Source: Tritrichomonas musculus
Taxonomy: Eukaryota; Parabasalia; Tritrichomonadida; Tritrichomonadidae
Reading direction: 5' to 3'
Assembly (NCBI GenBank): GCA_039105265.1
Contig: JAPFFF010000010.1
Span: 5,518,001 to 5,582,000 of the forward strand
Length of the DNA: 64,000 nucleotides
Below, in pieces: positions 49,348 through 60,700 of the stretch (the first letter of the stretch is position 1; the number at the start of each line of letters is the position of its first letter). Below the pieces are notes generated by a model, which saw nothing but the letters and a program-made list of their open reading frames with translations, did not search any database and was not told the DNA's origin. The translations under genes were made by a program, and so were the position numbers.

Positions 49348-49984
49348 ATTTTTTGTTTGTTTGTTATTTATTATTATTATTATTATTTTTTTTTTTTATA
49401 GAAAATTAAAGATATATATGTTCGATATTACTATTTTGATCTTACTTTTTTTCTCAATACTTTTAGAGAACAATTCATAAATTTTTTTTTATTCGATATT
49501 AATAAATATCAATAAAATTATAGAGATTTTTATATCTTTTAATGAAGTGTTTTGTGAATTAAAGTATAAAAAAGATATGAAAATCCATCAAATCTTAGAT
49601 ATATTGAAAAATATTTATAACTTAAATCAATTTTTATTTATGAATAAAAAATAGAGCGTATTAATCAATTATTGCAAATAATAGATCAATATAAATTAAT
49701 TTAAAGGTCCAAATTAATGATATTTTGGTATTATTAAAAAAATGTATAAAATTTAAGGATTTGATCTAAAATTATTATTTCCTATTTTTACATTAGGTGT
49801 TTGATGCGATGATGAAAACTAAAAAATTATTTATGTGCAAAATATTTTCATTAACGGAAGTGATTTCAATTAATTGCAAATTTTTGGGTCTGATTATTTG
49901 TTTAAACAAGTTTTATTCAAATTTGAATAAATAATATTATTTATCTCAATTTATTCAATAATTTTTAAATTTTGTGAGAAACTA
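49348..49984. other. Intergenic, no gene seen
   Basis: AT-rich 637 bp between two plus-strand genes, with a TTATTA microsatellite just after the stop codon at 49365-49390. Nothing else recognised. Confidence 0.5.
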
Positions 49985-50092
49985 ATGCTAATTTTCCACA
50001 GATTGAAAATAATTATATTATTAAAATTCATAAATAAGAATATAAAATGCATTGAAAAACAAAAAAAAAATTTAATTAAATTATTTCATATT

Positions 50093-51808
50093 ATGTACTT
50101 ATCAAGATATACCCAACCAAAGAGAACATTTTCATTATGCATTCCCACAAGACCATCTTTGATATTACTGAAAAATAGAGTTCAGTTTTCAGCTCCTAAG
50201 TTAGTTATACCTTTAATGAACAATAATAATTTAAATAAGAATATGGGAATTAGTCAAAATATGAATGATTCCAGCTCTAATTTATTAGAAAAAAATAAAA
50301 AACAAGATAACAATGTCGTGGTTGATAATGAATTGTCAAAATTCATCTCAATATCTGCAAATGGACATGTTTTGAAAGAAGAAATTGATGTTCCTTCTTT
50401 AGATCAATTACCATCCCCAAAAATGTCTAATTTTGACCGTATTTTTACAGAAAAGATAAAAGTTTGCAATCTTATTTTTAATTTCGATCAACCTCAAGCA
50501 CAATTAAAGGGAAAAGCAGCAAAAACGGAGGCCCTCAATGAAATAAACTCATTGCTTTCAAAGAGATCGGAAGCAAAGCTAATTACTGAAAAACAAAAAA
50601 AATTAATTTATGATATGCTGATGAGAAATATTTTTGATCAAGATCCTTTCATTGCAACCGAAAGTATTTATTTATCCACAATCAAATGGGACTTTATTGA
50701 ACCATCATGGCCACATTTAAATTTAGTTTATCAAATTCTGAATCAATTTATATTATCTTTTCCAGAAAATCTCCAGACCAATTTTGTTAGGACAGCAATT
50801 AAACTTTTGAATATACCAGATAAAAATGAAGCAGAAATGATCCTTTCATTTTTGAAAAATTATTTACTGATACACCCAGATCAACTTGATAAAGTATGGG
50901 TAATGATAAAAAATGCTCTTATAAACGTCATTTCAAATATTTATACACCTTATTGTGTTGATCCAATTATTTCGTTTATCAGTTCTACATTTAATTCAAA
51001 TCAGATTTTAAGTATTATGGATACACATCTTCTTCCACTTTATCGCCATGAATTACTTTATCTTTATTCCAAAAAACTAACAGATTTAATCATACAAGTT
51101 TTGGAAAAGAAAGTTCTTGAGCAGGTTGACGCAATTGAATTTCTGATTCGTCATTTTCCGCATCAATGTGGCCAAAAACAATTTTTATTCATTTCATCCA
51201 TAAGTTCTATTTGTGGAATAGCCAAAGGAAGCGATTTAATTCATATAGGAAATAAATTAATATTATTCCTTGGATTAGTAATTAAGTTACCTAACCTTAA
51301 ACTCGTTGAATCTGCTTTAAAACTAATGTTAACTCCAGCAATAACATCAATTATCTTCAAAAAGACAAAATTGGCAATGGATTCTTTATATGAAACTCTT
51401 AATTGGTCTTCATCTAATCATTGGGACAGTAATATCAAAGTACTTAGCAAGAAAGTTTTAACCACATTAACAAAAATCAACGCTGAAGTACAGAAAAAAG
51501 GTTCAATTTCAAATTCAACAAATTCTTCAAGATATCCATTTGCAATTAATAAGGAAGTTTGTCAACAAATTCCAAATGACGCGATGGAAACAGATAACAA
51601 AGAATTGGTTGCCAAATGGGCTTTAATTGCTCGTTGTGCTTCCAAAAAAAATGATTCAATTGATCTAACAGATTCTCTTCTTCACATACAATCCAACCTT
51701 CTAAATGAAAACAAATCATCACATGAGCAATACTACTTTTTAGCAAAGCCAGGAGATATCCCAATGAATCAAATGAGAAGAATTGGCTCATTTAAGTTGA
51801 CAAACTAG
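50093..51808 (+). CDS. PP2A regulatory subunit B56 (B')
   Basis: 571 residues from ATG 50093. The frame extends to ATG 49985, but those 36 residues are Ile/Lys-rich AT-skewed sequence, and a TCATA initiator-like site lies 9 bp before 50093, so the inner start is preferred. After a divergent N-terminus (about 110 residues) the B56 fold begins with KVCNLIFNFDQPQAQLKGKA and KTEALNEINSLL, the B56 equivalent of CxxxFDF..p..dlkgKE.Kr..L.El. It continues as HEAT-like repeats with HLNLVYQILNQFI, DAIEFLIRHFP and ESALKLMLTPAI. B56 subunits target PP2A to substrates with LxxIxE motifs (family knowledge). The divergent C-terminus has no evident signal. Confidence 0.88.
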   Translation: MYLSRYTQPKRTFSLCIPTRPSLILLKNRVQFSAPKLVIPLMNNNNLNKNMGISQNMNDSSSNLLEKNKKQDNNVVVDNELSKFISISANGHVLKEEIDVPSLDQLPSPKMSNFDRIFTEKIKVCNLIFNFDQPQAQLKGKAAKTEALNEINSLLSKRSEAKLITEKQKKLIYDMLMRNIFDQDPFIATESIYLSTIKWDFIEPSWPHLNLVYQILNQFILSFPENLQTNFVRTAIKLLNIPDKNEAEMILSFLKNYLLIHPDQLDKVWVMIKNALINVISNIYTPYCVDPIISFISSTFNSNQILSIMDTHLLPLYRHELLYLYSKKLTDLIIQVLEKKVLEQVDAIEFLIRHFPHQCGQKQFLFISSISSICGIAKGSDLIHIGNKLILFLGLVIKLPNLKLVESALKLMLTPAITSIIFKKTKLAMDSLYETLNWSSSNHWDSNIKVLSKKVLTTLTKINAEVQKKGSISNSTNSSRYPFAINKEVCQQIPNDAMETDNKELVAKWALIARCASKKNDSIDLTDSLLHIQSNLLNENKSSHEQYYFLAKPGDIPMNQMRRIGSFKLTN

Positions 51809-52340
51809 ATTATTAATTTTTTGTATTTTTTGTTGTGAGGAATTCTTTATAGCACATGCAACTTTTTCAGAAGAAAATAATCGTCCATTTTTTCGAGCTT
51901 TATTTTACATAGAAAAGATAAAAAGTTCCTTGTATTTTTTATTGATTTCTTAATTTATGCCATTTAGAGAATATGTTAAACGCGAAATAATCGAAAATTT
52001 TCAAAAATGAGATTATTATTTGGTTAATAGTTATTCTTAAAAATGGTTGATATAGATAATCAAATGGCTTAATGGGCTTCCTACATTGATATAATTTAGG
52101 ATTTAATGGTTAAAATCAGTATTAAATAAGAAAACAAATACTTTTAAATTATTTAAAAGGAATAAAAAAAGCATGAATAGGAGGTCATGCTATTTGGTTT
52201 AAAAATAATTAATTTTAATTTCTCAAAAAGTTTATTTAGACCATATATACATACAAAAAGTTATCTGTGCTTCAGTACAGTGCTAAAAAAAAGCACCCTT
52301 TTGTTGTTATTAATAAAAACCGTCGTGCAAAATAAAATTT

Positions 52341-52384
<44 letters not shown>

Positions 52385-52766
52385 CATAAATAATGTAATC
52401 TTAATAGCCCGTGGCAGTTAAGGCTAATATTGACCTTATATCGTAAAATATTGAAAAAAATCTGGAACTTTTTTGCTCTATTGTAAAAAATAGCATAATA
52501 GACTTTTACAAAATAATTGATAATTGATAATTCTTGTTGAATTCAAAAAATAAACATGTGCAACAAGAAAAAATAGTATATCAAATAAAACTTTAATAAT
52601 AATTAGTTAGTTTCTTCAAGCTGACTTCTTGGAACAGCATTATTCTTGAAAAATTCTTCTGCTTCATGTTATATCTTTATATCTTAAAGATAACAATATT
52701 TTATTTTTGTGTGATTTACAAAAAATTGAATAGCTTAACGTACAATGAAAAATTTTTAAAAATCTT
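51809..52766. other. Intergenic with long poly-T and a dispersed repeat
   Basis: Holds the second copy of the dispersed 40-bp sequence (52222-52262; compare 2272-2313) and a run of nearly 50 T (about 52336-52384). No gene seen. The poly-T length should be treated with caution because assemblies misjudge such runs. Confidence 0.6.
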
Positions 52767-53507
52767 ATGATTTCAACACCAAGACCACAGAAGAGTATAA
52801 TTAAAACAAGAAATTCTGATGAAAAAATTGAAGAATTATTTATAAAAGAAGAAGAGCTAGCAGAAGAATTGAAGATTTTGGAAGATTTAATATCAGATTT
52901 AGAGAAAAAAGCAAACCCTCCAGTAATAGAATCATTTTCAACTTCGTCAAGATCTCAAAGTAATCAAGCATTTTTTATATATTCAAATGGTATGAAAATT
53001 GATCATAAGGTTAGAAGAATATATCAAACTATTTCAAATTTACGACTGTTTATAGTAATTTTAAATCAATATCATGGAAAACATTCTCTTGCTCCAATTA
53101 CAATTAATAAGCATCAAATCATTTTAAATTATTCACCAAACTGTTTAATATCAACTCGCAAATTGTCAAATAATCTTTATCGCCTTGATTATAAGAATGG
53201 TGATGTTGAATACTCATACGCAAATGGGACTACTGTGATCCAATCAAAATCTTTTACTTTTACTAGATATAACAACAAAGATGAACAAATTAATTTTCCG
53301 GACAAATGTACTGCATACTTTTACTTTAAAACGCGAACTCTTGAGTATACAGAAAGAAGTGGAACCATAATTAGAATTTTCTCAAGCGGAAGAGAAGAAG
53401 TTCATTTTTTCAAAGGTAAAAAATATATATTCAATCTCAATGGTGAGTTTTATGTTCTTGATCAAGACGGCGATGAAAGACTTCATCGAAAATTTAAAAT
53501 TGTATAA
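52767..53507 (+). CDS. TCP10/CPAP (SAS-4) C-terminal-like protein
   Basis: 246 residues: a short coiled coil (DEKIEELFIKEEELAEELKI, about 18-48), a helical middle, then from about 130 a series of beta-hairpin units: YKNGDVEYSYANGTTVIQ, INFPDKCTAYFYFKTRTLEY, ERSGTIIRIFSSGREEVHF, LNGEFYVLDQDGDERLH. This resembles the TCP10/G-box repeat of CPAP/SAS-4-type centriole proteins (pattern NGD.k..y.dG....f..G..e). Human CPAP is much longer, so this would be a minimal version or a distinct G-box protein. A role at basal bodies would suit a flagellate, alongside the gamma-tubulin complex gene 8 kb away. Assignment from pattern only. Confidence 0.5.
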   Translation: MISTPRPQKSIIKTRNSDEKIEELFIKEEELAEELKILEDLISDLEKKANPPVIESFSTSSRSQSNQAFFIYSNGMKIDHKVRRIYQTISNLRLFIVILNQYHGKHSLAPITINKHQIILNYSPNCLISTRKLSNNLYRLDYKNGDVEYSYANGTTVIQSKSFTFTRYNNKDEQINFPDKCTAYFYFKTRTLEYTERSGTIIRIFSSGREEVHFFKGKKYIFNLNGEFYVLDQDGDERLHRKFKIV

Positions 53508-53793
53508 GAATCTTTATAACGCAATTGTAATTGATTTACTCTTTTTATAATATTTATAATTTATTTTTATAAGTATTATGATATAATGAAAATGTTAATT
53601 TGGTATTGATGTTTGATTTTATTTTTGAAAAAATGCGAACTTACTTTAGGTATTAATATATTAATAATGATTGTTAAGTATTATTATAGTAAATATTAAA
53701 AATTGAAGCACTTGATACCTATATTTTTAGTTATATGAAATTCATTGAAAAAATAAATTGGTTAGAAAACCAGACAACAAAAACTAAATAAAA

Positions 53794-54474
53794 TTATAAT
53801 TCTGATTGCTGCGAATTAAAACCTATATAATGCTTATATCCTACATATACAATGTAGAGATATGCTACTGTTTTAGGAATCATTAGCATTCCAACTATTG
53901 GATATTTATGGGCGAAAAATATGACAGGAAGATAGAAACCAAACGATATGATAATTGCCAAATAAACGTATTTAAAGTCTTCATCGATATTTCTAAATAT
54001 ATAAAACTTATATATTACTATTAATCCTATTATTACAAATGGAACATTCCTTAAAAAATTCATTGTCATCGTTCCACCAGTTGTAAACCATTCATTTTGC
54101 GGTAAAAGACATATGATAATTCTTAAAGCTGAAATCGCAAGAAAAGTGTAGGTTAGTTGCTGATTTAAATCATTGTATTTAATACATACAAAATAAAACA
54201 TAATTATATAGTAAAATGTAATTGTTATCGAAGTCATTAACTTTCCAAAGCCAATAGATCTCTTGTATTTTTCAAATCCTCCAGAGACCATACTTAACAA
54301 ACGGGGGACAAGATGCGTTGTATCACCAAGTCCTAAAACTAATACAGAATATGAAAAGAGTTTGCAAAGGAAATCATCTTTAGAGTTTAGAAACATGGAC
54401 ACACCTGCTGTAATAACTGTTATCAAGTAAAATATATCGAATATCCCTTCGCCAATAATTTGAGGCTTCACCAT
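53794..54474 (-). CDS. Seven-TM membrane protein, bacterial-like
   Basis: 226 residues with about seven hydrophobic helices (about 8-28, 36-55, 78-100, 108-125, 138-160, 168-186, 192-212). Distinct motifs: GLGDTTHLVPRLLS after TM2, GKLMTSITITFYY, LLPQNEWFTTGG. Cytosolic tail FNSQQSEL. These motifs remind me of uncharacterised membrane proteins of Firmicutes, so lateral transfer is possible; this is from memory and unverified. The conserved Asp-x-x-His and Arg in or near TM2-TM3 could be functional. Divergent to the BEACH gene across about 300 bp. Confidence 0.55.
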   Translation of the reverse strand: MVKPQIIGEGIFDIFYLITVITAGVSMFLNSKDDFLCKLFSYSVLVLGLGDTTHLVPRLLSMVSGGFEKYKRSIGFGKLMTSITITFYYIIMFYFVCIKYNDLNQQLTYTFLAISALRIIICLLPQNEWFTTGGTMTMNFLRNVPFVIIGLIVIYKFYIFRNIDEDFKYVYLAIIISFGFYLPVIFFAHKYPIVGMLMIPKTVAYLYIVYVGYKHYIGFNSQQSEL

Positions 54475-54776
54475 TATTTTTGAATTTTTTGATTTTTTAA
54501 CACAAAAAATAAAAAACGTTAAAAACTATTTTATATATATTTAGATAATATATAAGAAAAAAAAAAAAATGATATTTGCAATTGATGTTACGAACAAATT
54601 TTTGGATAATATAAGAAAAAAAATCCGATCAAACTATTTTTTTTTTTGGTTTTTCAGAAAAAGTCGAACTTTTCCAATGGAAAAGTGAATTTTGAACATG
54701 TCTATTTTGAATCAATGCTCCGATTTTTTTACATAAACCGGTTTTTTAATGTATTTCAATTGTATATTTATAGAAA
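54475..54776. promoter_or_regulatory. Divergent promoter region
   Basis: 302 bp between the 7-TM gene (minus) and the BEACH gene (plus). It contains GAAAAAGTCGAACTTTTCC (palindrome-like, about 54656-54675), GGAAAAGTGAATTTTGAAC, and TTTCAATTG about 20 bp before the BEACH ATG, which may act as initiator. Confidence 0.45.
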
Positions 54777-57700
54777 ATGTTTTCTTTTGCTCCTGAATAT
54801 TTTTCTCGTACTAAAGATTCGGTGAGCTCATTTATCGTTGATAATTGCATCAAAACCTTTACATTTAAAATAGATACAAATCAGCGCATTTTAAAAAAAT
54901 ATCCACATTTGTTAATATATGATTCAAAGTTTATTCACGAACTCTTACAAACCAGTCAAAAATCAATGTCTACAATGGAAATGATTGCCGTTTTATTTGA
55001 TTTTACTGATGTTCTTCACATTCCAATTGCTAAAGATACACCAATTTTGTTAGCTGTTCGAAAGCTTTATGCTCTTTCATTTTATATTACCCAATTAACT
55101 AGAAAAGGTGAAAACACTCAACCTTTCACCGAAATAAGGAAAATTTTTGAAATGGTTCACCATAAATTATCAAGTTTATCTTCATCATCAACTTCTGAAG
55201 AAGAAAGGGCAAATTTACACGCGCATGTTACAGGTGTTGTTGCTGCCTGTGCGTTTGCTCTATCAATGTTTTTTTCCCGATGCTCTCAAATAATTACTAT
55301 ATTAGATGATAATTTTTATTCAGTTGTTTTATGTGCTTTAAAGATAGCCGAACTTCCAATCACTCTAGATGAAGATTCCACCCCTTATTTTGTTACGTTC
55401 TTCTTATCCTCGATCTTAACATTTCCGAAAGATATTAATTTAACAGACAACTACAAAGAACTTCTACTTTCTTTAATAGAAACCAGTTTAAAATATTGTT
55501 CAAAATACGATGTATCAAGTTCATTCAATTTTCCATCTTTATGTTATCGGATGATATCATTTTTTGAGAATCCGACATTTCCAAACGACACGAAGACCGT
55601 TATTTATACATTTATTGCCAGCATATCATATCAAAACGAGACACTTTCCAGCTTTTTATTTGATGAAGAAAATCTGAAATTATATACTTCATTTTTAGTC
55701 ACCACCATGAACTCGATTGATTCAGAAATGAACTATACGAAAACAAACAGTAAAATATACGAAGGAGTTAAGCGTGCCAATATAGAATTCGACGAAATTT
55801 TATCTGACGATACATTTGGGTCAATTTTTTCACCTATCTCAATTGAAGAGACCCAATATGACAGGAAGAGTCAATTTTTATCAGACCCCAACCTATCATT
55901 ACTTTTTGAGTCCACATTCAGCCTCTGCAATTCAAATCCAGACAACCGTCTTCTAGCACATTCCACTTTTTTGCTAGCATTTTTAAAGATGAAAGTATTC
56001 AAGCCAACCGTTTTAATATTCGTTATGATCTGGTTCAAAAAGTTCATATCTATGGATCCCGATGAAGCATTCAAATCATTTGGCAATACAAAAGTTGTTC
56101 GCCAATTCTTACATCTATCGTCTTCATCGTCATTTATTAATCTGGCCGAATATCAACACAATTTATATGACACATTAGCCTTCATGTCAAAGAACTGCCA
56201 ATATGACAACTTTTTGGAAGAAGTATTCAATAAGTTTGAAATCGACTCACTTCAGCTATCGTTGGACTATGAATACGTTGACTGCATCATGAAGTGCATC
56301 AAAGTTGCTGAACAAAAAGTTCTCTCACAAATGAAGAATGTTAATTTTGATGCCAGATTGTCAAACATCATCATTACACTCAGATCCTATCATGAATGCA
56401 AAGAGAACAACGAAGAAGTATTGAAAGCTATAGGTGAAACAAGAACGGTTGTTTTCTACTTTTTGAATAGACTCCTTGAAGTTCCATTAGTCAAGTATTA
56501 TTTTGCTCATTCTGAGTCGTACATCTTCACCATTTGTCAACTTATCTTTGAGAAAGATGTTTCCAATTATGCTTTTGAATTGATTGGCCAAACTGTTCAG
56601 AATTTGCGATCAAGTGATTCTCAATTGAACATGATTTTTTCATTCTTTCAGACACAGATGTCTAAAACAAATGATCCGCAATATGTCAATCTTGGTCATA
56701 CTATTCTTGACAATGTTGTTCAATACTTCTCATTGAATCCAACTGAATGTGGAATCGTTTTCCTTCAGACAAGATTATTGACAACACTTGCAAATTTCGT
56801 TGCTTCAACTAAATTGAATGATGATCTTTCAAATTTGTTTAGAATCTTTCAGTACGTGTCAAGTATTCAAGACCAAGTCATGGAATATTTAATTGAATCA
56901 AACTTGTTTGATTCTCTTGGTCAATTACTAGAAACACAATTTACTAATGAAGACATTCGTGATCAACTTTGGTCAATCGCAGTTGACACGAAATGTAAAT
57001 TCTTAGATCAACCACGAATTATCAAGAATGCAGCACCACTTTCTCTTCTAATTCGAGGCATGAAAAGTTCGAAAGATTCATTGATTGATTTCATTAAGTT
57101 CATTCGATCTTGTTGTGAAAAGAATGTAGCTAACAACTTTTCAGCATTGCAAGTAAATGACAGTAAAATTCCAAGTTTCTTGATTGGAATCATTCAAGAA
57201 TACCGAAAGAAAGATGAATCAGATGAACTTTTTGATGAATGCCTTAATTTACTTTCAATTATTTCAAAGAACTTTATGAAATCGAAAGATTTACTTGCAC
57301 TCTTTCAGACATTGACTCTTCTTCCTGGAAAGAATGTTCGTCCTTTCTTTACAATTCAAATTTTGAAGACATTAATTACAATCTTCAATACTAATAGACA
57401 AGATCCGACGTCATTCTTAATGTATGACATTTCTTTGTCTAGATATTGTTTGATACAGTTTCCAGATATTCCTTTAAAGTACACATTTGCGAACTTTTCT
57501 TTGATTTTTTCAGTCAAGTTTGAGAAATTCAAACCAAAGAGTAAATGTGATTTATTGTCTTTAAAAACAATGCCAGATATAACAATGAATATTTACTTTG
57601 TTAACAACAAGTTGTATTTTGTTTTCCAGAAAGGAAACTTGGTATTTGAAAGGAATGTTCCTGTCATGATTGAGCTAGATAAATGGATTCAAATAGCTTT

Positions 57701-60700
57701 TGTTGTCAACAATCAAAATTTGGTTGTTTATTTTGATGAAGAAAATGTTTTTGAAGTCAAAATTCCACTTGTTGAGTTTAGTCAATCAATTTCTTCTGGT
57801 TATTTTATTAAGAATATTCGATGTTGTTTTTATTCATTCTTTCTTTTATCATGTTCACTTGATCAACAATTTATCCGTCTTTTGTCACAAATGCCACGAA
57901 TTTCATCAACTTCATTTAGGCAGTCTGAAATTGATGAATTCCCACATGTCTATCGTCCCTTATTTAATAATAAAATTGCTTCTCATGCAATTTTCATTTA
58001 TAATGCAACTTCGATTTATGAGAATATTCTTCCTAATTTGGCAACAGAATATCCATCTTATCCAGCCAAATTCTTCGGTACTTCATTTAATTATCTTCCA
58101 CAACCGAAATTTGTATTACATTGTATTGGAGGTATTCCAACATTTTATCCTTTGTTTTCACAACTTGATCAACCTTTTTCACCAGAACTTTTACCAACAA
58201 TTATTTCTGTTTTAACTGCACTTTTTACTAATTGTGCTGTTAATCAAGAAGAATTTGCACAAAGTCATGGATTTCAAATTATTTCATATTTGATTAATTG
58301 TTCTAAACTTGCAAACATATCTAAAGAATTCATTGAGAAATTGATTGAATTATTTAATTCAATTGATTATATTCCTCTTATTCGACAAATGTTCTTCTTC
58401 TTATTCCTTGATATTCAATTGTGGATTTATTTACCAATTGAAGATCAAATTTATTTCTATAATTCAGTCATTACATTATTTGATAATATGTCACCAGATG
58501 ACAAAAAGAAATTAGTAACTGTTCTTCATTTTAGAGACATTGTAATGTTAATGAGAGTTTGTCTTTGGTCAAAGAAAATATCACCTTTAATTTGTCTGAT
58601 TGACAAACCAAAGATTGATTTAACAACTAAACAAGTTGAAGCAGAAAGACCTTCAGATGTCTCTGAAATACGAAAAGTTCTTTGGGAATTTGCATTTCGT
58701 GTTGCTGATGTTTTAATGACAAGACGAGATGTTGAAACAATTTGTCTTTATTCATTTGAAACACGTGATCTTGAATTATGTTTTGAAACAATTGAAATGC
58801 TAATTAAATTAATTCAATCACGAAACCAAGTTGTCATTGAAAACTTGAAATTATTCTTTACATTTAAAGAATTCATTCCTTTATTATTAACTAATGATGA
58901 ACGATTAAGAATCTATTGTATTCATATATTTATGCAATGTACAAGTCCTGATATTAGCTTTTTATTGGCACCTTCCAATCAACAAGAAACTGTTAATTTA
59001 ATGTGTCAATATATCAACAATAAAAACATGACAACCAATTTTGCAAATGTTATTTTTGGTTATTTATTTGGACTTGAACAACCTTCATTTGAACGAATTA
59101 CATATAAAAAAGAAGAAATTAAACATTTTAACATCGATGATTATGCAGTTGTTAATAATTCAGACTTACCAATGTTTAAGAATGAGTTTCTTTTACCTTT
59201 GGCATTTGGTGTTATATCTGATCTACCAAATAACTTCTCAATTGCTTATGCATCATTATTAGATAAAGTATTTAATACTTGTTATAATGATTCTAGTTCT
59301 AATTTATCAAATAATGATGATTTAATTCAGCATCTTCTTTTCTTGCTGATTAGTCGAATTAGTGAAAACAAAGGAAAATGTGATGAAACAACAAATATCA
59401 TTTTGAATTTATTTGTTTCATTTTATGTTGATTTAATTCTTAAAGAGAAATCAAATCATGTTTTAGATCATGTAAGAATGATGATTGTTTATTTCTCATT
59501 GAATTTGAATACTGATTTAAATTACATTTATTCAATGATTCTTAATAATGTAACACAAAGATTTATCATGCTTGAAAATGTTGATCATTCGATAATTTCT
59601 TCATTTGTAACAACTATCTTTGATTGTTTATTTAATATATCTGAAACTGATGAATATTATCTTCCTCCTTTTGGACAATCAAATGATCAATCACAAGAGA
59701 CAAGTAAAGAACAAATAAGTTATCAACGAATTGCACGAATCATGTCTCTTTCATCTAGAACGAATATGAATTTCACTTTCGCTTCTAGAACAACAATTGA
59801 TGGTGAATGGATTGATTCAAAATTGGCAATTCTTATTTGTAATTTATTTAAGATTTATCCATTTTTAGGTAATACAGAAAACAATTTATATATTCTTTCA
59901 TTTACACTTGGTGTTGGTTTAGCACATCCTGAATCATTTGATATTTTTTCATTATACATTGAATTATTGACTGAATTTATTCCAACAATAACAAATGCTA
60001 AATATCCGGAGAGTATGATTACTGTATTAATTAATTATTTTGGTGGTTTAATTCGTATTTATTTCAATACGAATAGCAAACATCGAAGTCATCAATACTT
60101 ATATCAAGATACGAAAACATTCTCACCAATTCTTCTTGAATATTTCAAATTGCCATCCAATACATTTAATTGGTTATTTATTGATAATTCAGGTGGAGTT
60201 GAAGGCTTTGATAATTTTATAATGAATGATAAAAAAGGCCAAAATTATTTATATCAAATAATTGAAAAGTATTCATTCAATTTGGATTCGAATATATTAA
60301 ATAATAAACTTAAAACATCAATTAAAGAATTCTTAGATTTCTTAGGTCAAAGGAAAACATATCAAAGACCGAAAGCACCTGAAGAAATATTAAGAAGAAA
60401 TCAATATTTAATTGGTCAACTTCGAAGATTTGCTCTTGATGTTAAACATGGCAAATCTAAAGGATTTAAGAGTTATGTTGAAATATGGAGAACATTGTCA
60501 GGTGAAAGAGAACCTTGGATGCAACCTGAAATAACTTACATTCATCATTGGAAATTACCAAATATTGTACAAGATCATTTAAAGAGAGGATTAATGTTAG
60601 AGAACTTTAAATTTAATGATCATAAAGAAGCATCTTTACTTCGTGATGTAGGCAATCCACGAAATGCGACTGAAGAATATAAACAACATTTGAAGAAGAT

